Positions 43,101 through 54,500 of a DNA stretch of 64,000 bases are shown piece by piece (the stretch's first letter is position 1; every line of letters starts with the position of its first letter). A model generated the notes under the pieces. The model worked only from the letters and a program-made list of their open reading frames with translations. It was not told where the DNA came from and did no database searches. The DNA lies in contig NC_069657.1 of the NCBI RefSeq assembly GCF_027244095.1, forward strand, positions 150,408,857-150,472,856. The letters run 5' to 3'. The DNA is from Hemicordylus capensis (Eukaryota; Chordata; Lepidosauria; Squamata; Cordylidae). A program made the position numbers and the translations under genes.

Positions 43101-46100
43101 AGAAATGCAAATAAGGAATGCAAAAAGAGAGTTTGAGGAGCATATAGCTAGAAGTGTCAAGGGAATAACAAAAACTTCTTTAAATATATCAGAAGTAGAA
43201 AATCTGCCAGGGAGATCATGAGGGTGTGATGAAACAATGAAAACCTGCCTTAGATGATGAGGGCATGAAAGGGATTATCAAGGAGGATAAAGAGATTGCA
43301 AAGAAGCTGAATGAGTTCTTTGCAGGTGTCTTAAAGGCGGAGGATACCAACCATATACCCTCTTTGGAACTGAGCTGCTCAGGTTTCAAGGCTGAAGAAC
43401 TGGGCCAATTTGAAGTGACAAGGGAAGATGTTCTATACTGTCTTGAAAAACTAAAAATTAACAAATCGGCAGGGCCAGATGGCATACACCCAAGAGTTCT
43501 GAAGGAATTCAAATATGAAATTGCTGATCTCCTAGCAAAAATATGTAACTTGTCCCTACAATCAGGCTCTGTACCAGAGGACTGGGCCACCTAATGGCAC
43601 AGTGGGGAAGTAACTTGCTTAGGGAGCAAGAGGTTGCTGGTTCAAATCCTCGCTGGTATGTTTCCCAGACTATGCTGCTCTATCGGGCAGCAGTGATATA
43701 GGAAGATGCTGAAAGACATCATCTCATAAGTTGGGGAAAGCAGTGAAGTGGCCAATTTTGCAGATGACACTGAACTATTTAGGGTAGGGAAAACCACAAC
43801 ATATTGTGAGGAGCTCCAAAAATCTCTCCAAACTGGGGGAGTGGGCAATAAAATGGCAAATGTGGTTCAGTGTAAGCAAGTATAATGTGATGCCTATTGG
43901 GGCAAAAAACACCAACTTCACATATATGCTGATGGGATCTGCTGTCAGTGTCTGAGATCTTGGGGTCATGGTGGACAGCTCATTGAAAGTGTCAACTCAG
44001 TGCATGGCTGCTGTGAAAAAGGCTAATTCCATGCTAGGAATCATTAGGAAGGGGACTGAAAACAAAAATGCTAATATTATAATATCCTTATATAAATCTA
44101 TAGTGTGGCCACATCTGAAGTACTGTGTACAATTTTGGTCACCATATCTTAAGGAGGATATTGTAGAACTGGAAAAGATGCAGAAGAGGGCAATCCAGAT
44201 TATCAGAGGCCTGGAGCAACTTCCTTATGATGCAAAACTACAACACCTGGGGCTCTTTAGTATGGAAAAGAGGCGACTATGGGGAAATATGATCCAAGTG
44301 TATAAAAATATAAAAGGATAGTTAGGACTGACAAAGGAAGTACTTTTTCACACAGCACATGATTAGTCTATGGAATTCTTTTGCAATGGGATGTGGTGAT
44401 GGCCTCTAGCTTGGGTGGTTTTAAAAGGGGCTTGGAGGTCTATCAGTGTCTACTAGTCTAGTGGCTATGGGCCACCTCCAGCCTCAGAGGCACGATGTCT
44501 CTCAATACCGGTTGCAGGGGAGCAACAGCAAGAGAGAGGACATACCTCTTGCCTGTGTGCAACTGTGTGAAACAGGATGCTGGACTAGATAGGCCTTGGG
44601 CCTGATCCAGCAGGGTTCTTCTTATGTAACCTGTAAAGACTAACAATTCTGAGCCATTATTTGCTTTTAAGCCAAGTCAGCAGTTTTATGGAGTGAGAAC
44701 AATGCTGCTTTTTGGATGTGTTAACACTGCTGCTTATATATCGTTTTCAAACAAAGTTTCCAAAGTGGTTTACACAGAAAAATAAAGAGGTCATTCACAC
44801 AAGCAAAAACTGTGTGCTACCGAGGTTTGGGAGCTGTGTGTACTCCCAGTTTTTGGTTGTGTGGGTGCAAACAACCAGGTAGGTGGAGGGAAAAGCAATT
44901 GTGTGGAAGCAAGGTAGGAGGGAAACCTGGGTAGCTTTTCCTCCTACCTTGCTTCCACACAACTCCTCCTACAGAGTTCTTTGCACCCACACAACTGAAA
45001 ATTGGGAGCACACATAGCTCCCAAACCTGGGTAGAACACAGTTTTAGCTTGTGTGAATGATCTCAAAGAATAAATAAATCTGAAAAAGAAATATAAAGTA
45101 AACACCAACAATAGCCACTGGAGGGATGCTGTGCTAGAGGTTGGATAGGGTCAACACTGTGTATGGACATTTCAGTGGAAGCCAGTGGAAAGACTTTGCC
45201 TATCTTGTTGCTGCCTGAACATAAGCTACCATGAGAGGATCACAGGTTCCAGATAACCAACCTTCTTGATACATTGCTTGTATCAATCTTGCTTGTGCAC
45301 CCAAAATGGAAAATTTTGAGAACAAAAAAGGATGGTATCTGAATATACCCTGAGTTGTCATTACTTAATACAGAACTTATTAATTAATATGAAAATTACT
45401 GGGTTGCCAAGCAAGTGCAACCAATAGAAGGTCTGAAAAGTTGGAGTAATTGGGCTGAAGTATAAAGGCTGGAGGCTTGGTATGTTGATGGGATCCTTTT
45501 TAGGTCTTTGGGGCCTTTTGCCTTTTGTTTGTTTTTTTCTTTTAAATAGTTTTTCAGGATGAAGGGAAGCTTCTTTGAGAGGCCTTCGCTCCACCTTTCC
45601 TTGCTATTCCCATTTTAACCAAACTTATTTTTGCTGTAATATATTTGTAATATTAATAGAGTGCCTTTAACTTCTGAAGAGTCTCTAGAAGTCTCAGCTT
45701 GAAGATTGGTAGATATCAAATGTTATTTCTTTGTATTTGGACTGTGGTGTTGTTGTTGTTTTAATACTATCTGTTCCTGGGAACAAATTCAGCTCCAAAG
45801 TAATCTAGCAGCAGAATGGAAGGAGTTTGATTTAGCTACATATTTGTATTAAGCTTATCAGCTGCATATTTGTATCAAGCTTATCATGTAGTATTGAAAA
45901 TGTTTCTTTCTATGTTTCTCTTCTGTGCATGCATCTAAGTTCCTTTGTTTAATTTTTCCTTAATTTCTCTGCAAAACACTTAATGTCTGAATTAAATGCT
46001 TTAATTCGTTTAAGTAAAACCAGTGAGTCAGTATCCTGTGCGTTAAGAGTATGTTCTTCTCACACGTTCTCCCATTGGTTAGCCTACTGGGGCAAATTTC

Positions 46101-48182
46101 ACAACTTGCCTCCACTTATTGGGCTATGTAAGAACGAGCCTTATGCCTATTCAACTATATGTATGTATGGTCTCTATTCCTACTCACTTCCACAAACTGA
46201 ATGGACACATGGCCGGGGGTGCAGCAGGTGGGTTGAGGAAAGAGCTAGGGCATACTAGAGTGGGAAGATAAAACAAGCTAACAATGAAGTGCTCACCAGG
46301 CAATGGCAACTGGCTTCATGGGGTTCTTGGCCTTCTTCTGAGGAATATATTCCACACCTTCATAGACCCGTTCATGAGGCTGTGGCTTTGTCTGCAGTTC
46401 TCTCAAAGCCCAGCGGCTACTACGGAAGGGTCTTGTGGAGGTCTTTAAAGGTGCAATTAAACCTGCAGCTCGTCCTAGAGTGGCAAAAAAGCCTGTAAAG
46501 AAGACACACCACATACATGAAATTACACTTTTATAACCATTTCAGTGAGAATATTTATCTAAGAATTTCTATCCAGCTTTTTGGCCCCAGAAAGGGCCTT
46601 AAAGCAGCTTACAGATAGAGGAATCAAACAAACAACATCAAACACAAAAACAATCAACTCAAACTACTATAAAGTGGGCCACAATCGCACAGCCACTAAG
46701 GCAGATTAAATTGCTCACCAAGTCAATCTACATAAAGAAAATGGGAATGTTCACTCTTTCTGAGCTTACGTAAACAAAACAGGTGGACCATACACATGTG
46801 TGCTCATAGATGGGCCTCACAGAATTCTGTGGGGCTTCCTTATCTTTTTAATTTTTTAATTGCTGCTTAAATTTTTTAATTGCTGTAATCTTTGAATGTT
46901 TTAAGTTTTAAAGTTGTTGTTTAATAGTTGGTCTTTATTCTGTTTCTATTGTTTATTTTTGTGAACTGCCTAGAGCCTTTGGAGTCAGGTAGTATATAAA
47001 TTAAATAAAATCAAGCAAGCAAGCAGCCCAAGAGGTAAACAATATTGTAATTGTTAGCAGACTGCAAAATCTTCTAACATGCCCGAATAACCAAACCCTG
47101 CATGAAAAACCCAAAACACATCTTCTAACATGCGGAATAACCAAACCCAGCATGAAAGTAAAAGTCATGGGCCACCAGGCAGAATGACAAGATGAAAAGA
47201 AAAACAGGTCTTCTGTATACTTAATGAGATAAAGAGGGAGTTTTAGCAGCTGCAGTCTTCCTCAACCCTGAAGGACTATGGCTATGCTAAACTGCACTTC
47301 AAGACAAGAATCCTGTCCTCCTGCACATCTAAGCGGAGTTCATACGGAATGCAAAACCGGAGTTAAACGTGGAGGAAGTTGGAACCTCCTCCACGTGAAA
47401 CTGCAGTTCCCCGGCAAAAGCAGCCTCCAGTTTGCCAAGGCAAACTCTCATTTGAACCTTCGGTATGCACAAAGGTTTGCCACTGAGACCTGAGGTTTGG
47501 CCGCCAAGGGCTTGCCTCTGACTCCAGACCTAGTCACCTTGTCCAGTGGAGAGGAGCAACCCACAGGGCAGAGCCGCTCACCACAGTCTCGACAAGGGCT
47601 CTCCACCTCGGTGCTTAAGACTTCCAGCCATGTATTGTCCACAGTGCAGGTGGGGCGGCAGGAAAAAAGTACCAGAGAGGGTGTGCATAAAGCAGGGAGC
47701 TAGTGTGGGACAGTGGGGAGAAGAGGGATGGGTTTTGACTGGGTTTTAATACGTGCTCAGCCATGAAGCTTGCTAGGTAACCCTGGGCCATTCACTCTCT
47801 CTGTCTAATCTTTCTCACAGAGGCTGTTGCAATGGCAGGGGTGGGAGGGAAAGAACACAAATATGCAGCCCCGAGCTCCTTAGAGGAAGGGCGGGAGTTA
47901 AAAATATAAACAGTACATAAATGGTTGCATGGATGAACAAGTGGATGGATGCGTGCAGCATGCATACAGGAGTTGCTCTGGACTGCAGTCCCCGAAGGCC
48001 CTCTACTGCAGCTTTGCTCTCCCCTCCCTTCCTCGACTCAGCCTCGGCTGTTGTCCCTTCTGGCAACCAGCCATCCCGACCCCTTGCCCGTAATAAGCCA
48101 CCTCCAAGTATCTCGCCACCTGCCCAAGAGTTACTGCATACATAGTCACCCTACCCTGCACTCGAAGGCACCCAGCCGCCAT
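40179..48182 (-). CDS. PNKD: PNKD, short membrane isoform (MR-1S type), 3 exons
   Basis: Minus-strand exons: 48155-48182 (start codon at 48182), 46297-46492 and 40179-40362. The splices are G|GTAGGG to TTTACAG|GC and TG|GTGAGC to CTTCAG|G. They join in phase into 135 codons plus stop; human MR-1S has 142. Residues 56-92 carry the family signature EYIPQKKAKNPMK, AIAWAIGFPSGIILFLLTKR, then QVDKNRLKKLK, which matches human PNKD short form closely. The hydrophobic stretch at about 70-90 is one membrane segment; a charged tail follows. The N-terminal 55 residues are poorly conserved, as expected. In mammals long PNKD splices past this terminal exon to metallo-beta-lactamase-like exons. None is seen here, and they should lie left of the window. 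PNKD mutations cause paroxysmal nonkinesigenic dyskinesia in humans. The head-to-head position with AAMP is conserved. Confidence 0.9.
40363..40804. other. PNKD intron 2, no recognised repeat
   Basis: No exon or repeat that I can name before the direct repeat at 40805. Confidence 0.45.
40805..40959 (+). repeat. 165-bp direct repeat, copy B
   Basis: Second copy of 38335-38499, same orientation, 2.47 kb apart. PNKD exon 3 and the tandem array lie between the copies. Confidence 0.8.
41188..41379 (+). mobile_element. hAT-type MITE (CAGTGTTCCCTCTAA family)
   Basis: Starts CAGTGCTCCCTCTAAGGC and ends near AAATAAGAACACA. It matches 51875-52074 along its length. The target duplication is no longer clear. 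Confidence 0.75.
41960..44640 (+). mobile_element. CR1 LINE, most of ORF2, broken
   Basis: Starts with the endonuclease: RCLYTNARIIQAKMGELECL, IDIVGTTETWWNGDNQW, IGGGVALYIKEGID and GTCYRPPDQNTE, DFNYPHIDW. It continues to the RT start (INKSAGPDGIHPRVLK). After a SINE it resumes at VAKFADDTELF-type DNA, then SLYKSIVWPHLKYCVQFWSP and IIRGLEQLPYDAKLQHLGLF. The 3' tail CTGATCCAGCAGGGTTCTTC lies near 44610. Several stops and shifts break it, and RT DNA between the fingers and the FADD box is missing at the SINE. It lies in PNKD intron 2. Confidence 0.88.
43588..43735 (+). mobile_element. tRNA-derived SINE (Sauria-like), partial
   Basis: The tRNA-like head has a box B GGTTCAAATCC near 43639. The body ATATAGGAAGATGCTGAAAG follows, and the copy ends near CATCATCTCAT. 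It sits exactly where the surrounding CR1 lacks part of its RT. Confidence 0.7.
44660..45170 (-). mobile_element. L2-type 3' tail split by a MITE
   Basis: TTTCCAAAGTGGTTTACACA on the left and GAATAAATAAATCTGAAAAA, then CCACTGGAGGGATGCTGTGC, on the right form one minus-strand L2-type tail like 29590-29760. Confidence 0.55.
44787..45064. mobile_element. 278-bp foldback MITE
   Basis: Near-complete palindrome. The left end GAGGTCATTCACACAAGC mirrors the right end GCTTGTGTGAATGATCTC. Inner arms such as GTGTGGAAGCAAGGTAGGAG and CTCCTACCTTGCTTCCACAC meet near 44925. No coding content. The target duplication is uncertain. Confidence 0.75.
45171..46296. other. PNKD intron, no recognised repeat
   Basis: AT-rich intron sequence up to exon 2. 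The 91-codon + frame at 45983 has no family resemblance. Confidence 0.45.
46830..47010 (+). mobile_element. L2 LINE 3' end
   Basis: Tail words are GTGAACTGCCTAGAGCCTTT and GTCAGGTAGTATATAAATTA. Confidence 0.65.
47690..47925 (+). mobile_element. tRNA-derived CORE/MIR-like SINE
   Basis: The head AGCTAGTGTGGGACAGTGG is tRNA-like. The body GGTAACCCTGGGCCATTCAC and tail GAGCTCCTTAGAGGAAGGGC belong to the family at 33986-34216, in opposite orientation. Confidence 0.6.
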
Positions 48183-48549
48183 CTCGGGAAACTCTCCCCT
48201 GCTGGCTTGGTCGGCTAACGTGAGTGACAACATAGCAAGCAGAGAAAGAAACAAGGAACTACAGTTCCCATGACACCTCTTCGCAGGGCGGAACTGGCGT
48301 TGGTGAAGGGCGGCGGGGGGGGGCAGCGGAAGAGAAACTACAACTCCCTGCTTGCCCTGCGCTCGGAACGAGAACGAGAGAAGCCGTTTTGACGCCGGCC
48401 CCGATTGGCTAAGCCTTTCTAACCCCCTTCGGCAATTGGCAGTAGCGTCTTAAGCTCCGCCCTTCTCCGCTAGATGGGAGGGCGGCAGAGGAGGCGCTTG
48501 GTTAGTAGCAGGATCGGTGGCGTGTGGGTGCTGGTGGGTAGAGGCCAGC
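48183..48549. promoter_or_regulatory. Bidirectional PNKD/AAMP promoter
   Basis: The 367 bp between the two start codons are CpG-rich and lack a TATA box in the usual place. Visible sites are two ACTACAnnTCCC words (48258-48269 and 48337-48348), which resemble the ZNF143/THAP11 (SBS) motif. Inverted CCAAT boxes are CGATTGGCT (48402) and CAATTGGC (48433), and a GC box is CTCCGCCC (48455). Divergent, TATA-less promoters with CCAAT and SBS sites are typical of housekeeping pairs, and AAMP and PNKD are head to head in mammals. Confidence 0.8.
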
Positions 48550-51500
48550 ATGGCGGAACCCGGAGATGGAACAGTTGCAGAGCCGGCTCCAGAGCCTCTT
48601 CTGCTCCTGGCAGGCGGAGATGAGGAGGGGGACGCAGAAGAGATCGTGGAGGTGGTGGACCTCGAGGCGCCTGGACCTGGTGAGAGAGAATGAGAGCGGG
48701 GCTGGAGGCCTGGAGCGGGGACCCTGGAGATCGGGGGCCCTTAAATCGTGGAATGAGATTAGAGGAATTAAGTTGCCCTTCTGGGGGAAGAAACTACCCC
48801 GGCAGTGAGAGTCTTTAATGGCTTAGGCTACCTTCTTCTTGTAATAGTGGGGAGAATAGGGGACAGGTCTTAGCAGAGGCAATGCTGAAGGTCTCCTGGA
48901 GGGGCTTGGCTGCAACTTCTGAACTGTTTGCACCTGTGGTTTTGGACTGAGGAGACGAGCCTGCCCTTTAGGGTGGATGATCATCCTCTTGGAGTGGCTT
49001 GGCACATCTGGTGCTGAGGAGAAAGAGTGTGATGTGGAGTGTTCATGGTTCTGGTTGGTTTCTCTCAACAGACGATTTGGCTGATGAAATGGAAGACGTG
49101 GACTTAGATGAAGAGGCGGCTGCTTGGGAGGTGGTGGAGGAGGAAGATGAGGGGGTGGAGGAAGGCATGGAGGCCCAGGATGACAGCGAGGTCACATTTT
49201 CGAAGCACACAGGTAAGTTAGTGCAGGAATGAGAGTAGACATCCCTCTTAATTATCTGGCTTTCCAAGCACAGGTTTATGACACTTTCTCTCTCCTGGCC
49301 TTTTGGTGCAAAATGTGGTAAGAATGCGACTTTCATTTGGAGTGTTCTCAGGGAACCAGTTCTGCCTGTGCTAAATAAATGTGGCTTTTTAATGTGGGGA
49401 AAGGACTTTACTAGCAAGCCTGAGGTTGCTGGTTTGAATCCCCGCTGGTATGTTTCCCAGACTATGGGAAATACCTATGTTGGGCAGCAGCGATATAGGA
49501 AGATGCTGAAAGGCATCGTCTCATACTGTATGGGAGGAGGCAGTGGTAAACCTCATTGGCAGAGTAAACTTGTTTGCAAATGCAGCCAAGGAATTTACCA
49601 TTTTCCTGCCCAGCAATGACTCATTGGGTTGTCTCCTGGAGAGTGACTAGCTGGCAAACAGCTGGTACTTACAGGTTGGTTTGTCTACTTGCTACTTTAT
49701 TCCTGGCACCTGAAAGCCAGGTTTGACAATATGAATTGTTCCTGCTGAATTTAAGAAGCTGGAATTGGAGCACTGTCTCATGTCTTCCTTTTGCTTTAAA
49801 GTGCCAAAAAAGTGAGCTCACCTGTGCAGCCCCTATAGCACTGGGTTGCTGCAGCTATAAGGCACAGCTGTGTCAGCTAAAAGAATGGCTCGTTCTCTTT
49901 CCTTTACAGTGTTTCTGGATAGGGGATGAGCATGAACTGCAGTTTGAGCACAGTTTGGGAGTGGGGCCCAGGAGGTTTAAGAAAGGGGAGAGCAGGTGCC
50001 TGCAGATGCCAAGTGTGTGCTGGTGCTGTGCAGGGATTCTTGGGACGGGCACTGCCCCAGCAGGAAGCAGCATGGGGCGGTGGAGAGCAGGTAAGGACCT
50101 GCTCTCCTCTTTCTTAAAGCTCCTGGTCCCCACTTCCGAACTGTGCTCTAACTGCAGTTTGTGCACACCCCTATTTCTGGACCTTCCAGGACAAAAGAGG
50201 GAGGGCTATCATAGCCTGCATGGTGCTGTGCTCTGTTTCTGGCTTGACAGCCATGATGGGATCAACTCTGTTATCAGTCCTGGCTTTAAAAAATCAAGAA
50301 CAGATCCTGAGATAGTACAAGATGAAGAAGTAGGAAATGGCTCTCTGATCTTTTGAGTTCCTTTTTATTTGGTTGCCTACAAATGCCCTGGTGGGCCAGA
50401 ACTGACCATGACTTGCTGCATGGGGCCGAGGTCAATTTTCAGCACATATTAATACAAGTGAAAGGGCAGAGGGTTGGAGTTTGGGGGAAAGAGGGATGGT
50501 GTCATTAGGTTCCAGTCCAAGGACATCTGTCCTCAAGCGGCCAACCACATTGAGCTGCTGCCGTTGATCAGCAGGAAAGGCCAAGAGCTCTTAATGTCTC
50601 TGCTGTTGCTGCCTCATATTCCCACGTGGGGGGGGGGAGCAAAAAAGTCCCTGTGGGCTGGATGCAGCCCCCGGGCCTTATACTGTGCAGGCCTGGCCTA
50701 TGTTAAGGCACTCACTAAAGCTGGAAAGTGGTGGCTTGTTTCCCTCATTCACATTGTCTTGTTTGTTCTCCGCAGCATCTGTCTTCTGTGTCAGCCTTGA
50801 TCCAAAGACCAACACGCTGGCAGTGACAGGTGGTGAAGATGATAAGGCCTTTGTGTGGCGCCTCAGTGATGGGGAGCTCCTCTTTGAATGTTCAGGTGAG
50901 GCATCTCACAAATTGGACATCTGCTGCTGGCTGGGGAGGGCTTACAAGGTCCCCATATTTAGCTTGCCTTGGGGTCAGCAAGAAATACATGAAGAATAGA
51001 TACTTCTCCCTGTTTCAGAGAGCCCCAGGGATGAAGCAATAGTTATTTTATGCTGAAATTCTTCAGCATGTGTCTTGAATAGGAAGACGCACAAATGGAA
51101 GTCATCTCCCAGACTTCTGAGGTGATTTAATAGTCTCCCAGTTTACTTTGACTGTAGGTGGCTACATGTGGATGACTCTGCATGATCAGAGTGGCTCTGC
51201 TCAACCGAGAGAGAAATACTTCAGCGTGGCTTATTAAGTAGAGAATGGGGGAGATGACACTGTTAATACTATTGTTGGTATATGTATTGTTAGTAGGGCT
51301 GTCGATTGGAATTTCTGATTCTGACAGCAAAGTCTTCCCGGGGTTACGTGGGCGGGTGCTTCCAGTCTGGCCACCACTGCACAATGCCATATTTGACTGA
51401 ATAGAAGATGACCCCCTTTAAAAACATGAGTGAAACACAGGTTATGCTATTTTTCCCAAAAGGAAGAGGACCCTGAATGTAAGACGACCCCCCAAATTCT

Positions 51501-54500
51501 GTCATCAAAACACTTGGAAAAAACCTAGTCTTGGGTTCAGGTAAATGCAGCACCTGCCATTTCTGGTACAGGGGCTGGGGTGGGGTCTTCAGCGGAACTA
51601 AGAGTTCAAGGGGAAGCGGGGAGGGTGCAAAGAGGACACCAGGAAGGCACTGGGGGACAGCTGGGAAGTGTAGTTCTTCCCAGCATTCTTTCATGGGGAA
51701 ACTGCTGGAAAGAACTACAGTTCCCAGATGGCTCCTTTGCACCCTTCTGATGTCCCTGTTCTTCTGAAAAATCCTGTTCTTCTGAAAAATCCTCCCCTTC
51801 CTTCCCCAGAAATAGAAGGTATTGTGCAAAGCTGGCTGTGCCAGGAACGCCTGCTTCTGTGTACTGCTGGAGGGCAGTGTTCCCTCTAAGGCGTGCACAT
51901 GTGCACGCGCTCACACTTTTTAAAAAATGTCCGCTCGGTTAATTTTAGATCCTGCTCAGGTTTAATCAGGAAGGGTCCCACTCTGAATGCACATGTGCAC
52001 ACACTGCCTTGACACTGCAGCTCAGAACAAAACTCATTCTGCACACAGATGAAGAAAAATTAGAGAGAACACTGCTGGAGGGATGTTGCCTCTTTGTCAG
52101 AATTGGAAATGCTGATGCATAGCCCCAGTTGTTACTACTACTACTATCAGTATGGGTATTAGTGCTTCAGATACTAGTACTATAAAATCATTTATACTAC
52201 CTCATAGAAATTTTCTTGTGTGGAGTACAACAAACTTGTACGGTAGATCACTCTTCTCTCCGTACTGCAGATAGTGAGGCTGAGACTGAGAACAGCTTGT
52301 CTTGGGCCCTGTAGAGAGTTCATGGCAGAAGTGAGATCTGAACAGGAACTTTCTGGTATAGAGTTGAGTCTCTTTGCTGCTGTGCCACACTGTAGATGGA
52401 AGGTGGGAGGGGCTGCTGAGAAGTTTAGGAACTGATGGGATGAGGAAGGGTTATTCCTAACTAATCAGGACAGCAGGTAATGATGGTACTAAAGTCTCAG
52501 GTTGCTGCCTGGTCTCCTGAATCCTCTTGATCCCTGTTGCACCTTTGCTACTCTTAATTGTGTGAAGTAGCTCTGGCACCCAAAGTATGATTTTTCTTTT
52601 CATTTTCTGCAGGTCACAAGGACTCTGTTACTTGTGCTGGTTTCAGCCATGACTCTGTATTTGTGGCCACCGGTGACATGAGTGGATTGATCAAAGTGTG
52701 GCGGGTGGAGACCAAAGAAGAGATCTGGTCTTTTGAAGTGGATGACTTGGAGGTGAGAAATGGGACCTGCAAGTTCCAGGGCGAAAGCTTTGTCATGAAA
52801 AGATGATAAAGCCGGTGCCCCAGTGAAACACGAACACACACACACCCCTGATCACACAAGGGACCTACTAGGCTGCAGTCCAAAGCCTCATTGAACTCAG
52901 TGGAACTTGCATGAAAGACTGTAGTACAATGGTTAAGAATGGGGGAAGAACCACAGCTCAGTGGAAGAGCACCTGCTTTGCATGCAGAAGGGCCCAGACT
53001 CAATCCCTGGCATCTCCAGTTAGGCCTATGAAATATGTTCTGAAACCCTGCAGGGTAGTAGGCAGTACTGAGCTAGATGAACCAATGGTATAAAGCAGCT
53101 TCTTATGGAGCTCTGAACTGAGTCCCCAGCTGAGATCTTACCTCTGTCATTAATTCATTAGATGATCTTAAGGAAGCTGCTATCAATCTCCTTCTACTCT
53201 CTCCTCGCCTCCACTGCAATACTGAATAGTACCAGCCTCTCTTAAGGGTTGTTATAAGGATTCTTTAGCTTTTTATAATTTTCAGTTTTTAGCTCTTAAA
53301 ATAACCTTTAATTTGAACCTAATAATGATTGTGGTTTTTAATCTGACAACTTTTTTTGTTTAATTTAGTTAATTGTATCTTGTATTTATCTTATTTTTGT
53401 GAGCCATCCCAAGCAGTAGTGCACTGGAGGGGTGGGGTATAAATATTTTAAATAAATTACTAAAAGAGCACATTGGTTCTCTTAACACCCTGAAATGCTG
53501 TGTAAATGTGAAGTCCTTTTCTTAGTAAATATACATAGTGTTGAACTGATGGAGAGCTTGCAGCTGGCACTGCACAAGCAAGAGTTTGTGACACACCTAG
53601 CGAAACAACCAATAATGTTTAAGCCTGTGCATATTTGCAATTGAAAATTCAGATTTTATCCAGAATTGCCCAAAATCGGTAAAATCCAAATCCATTTTTT
53701 AAAATTGGATCGGTAAAGTCAGAATTAATTCCAAAATATCAAAATTTATTTTGGAAAATATCAAAATTTATTTTAGTATTGGCAAAATGAAATAGGATCC
53801 TCCCCCCCCCCAGATGTGAAGGGGGAAATTTAAAAATAATAATCGCTGGTTGGTCCTACAGCCTTGAAACTTGCCACACATGTAGGGAAGGAGGTCAGGG
53901 GCCCCCTGTAGTTAATTTGAAGATATTTGATAGATCCTCTGATTTTTTTGGGGGGGGTGGATTTTTAGGGGGAAATGGCTAAACATGGTGAAATCTGGCT
54001 TGTTTCAAGCCAGAACTTTAATAAAACTTCTGAAACTGAAGACTCTCCTTGGACCATAATTCCACCAACATGTGGAGGAATCTGCCCTTTGTGTTCTTGA
54101 GAAGGGGTAGCAGCATTCCGAATTTTCTGAACTTGCATGAGCCTAATGTTTGTGCATTGCTTATCTCCCAACCTGTTGCTTTCCACTGTCTTCTCACCCT
54201 ACCCACCTTCAACCCCAGTGGATGGAGTGGCACCCTCAAGCTCACATCCTCTTTGCTGGCACGGCTGATGGCAACTCCTGGATGTGGAAGATCCCTGGTG
54301 GAGAGTGTAAGACCTTCCAAGGGCCCAGCTGCCCAGCCACTTGTGGACGTGTCCTTCCTGATGGTGAGGAACAAGGCCTGGGATGTGGAGAGTTGTTGTT
54401 GTTGTTGGTTGGTCGATTTCTATACCGCCCTTCCAAAAATGGCTCAGTTGACAGAATTGCTGCAGGAGAGTAGGAATGCCTGTGGCAAGAGACCCTAGAC

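Noticed and set aside
49736-50356. 206-codon plus-strand frame in an AAMP intron
   Set aside because: No family resemblance, and it lies between well-placed AAMP exons with no splice signals of its own.
51344-51898. 184-codon minus-strand frame
   Set aside because: It crosses a MITE end and the SBS hairpin in an AAMP intron and contains a repeated short block (FQKNR). No domain is recognisable.
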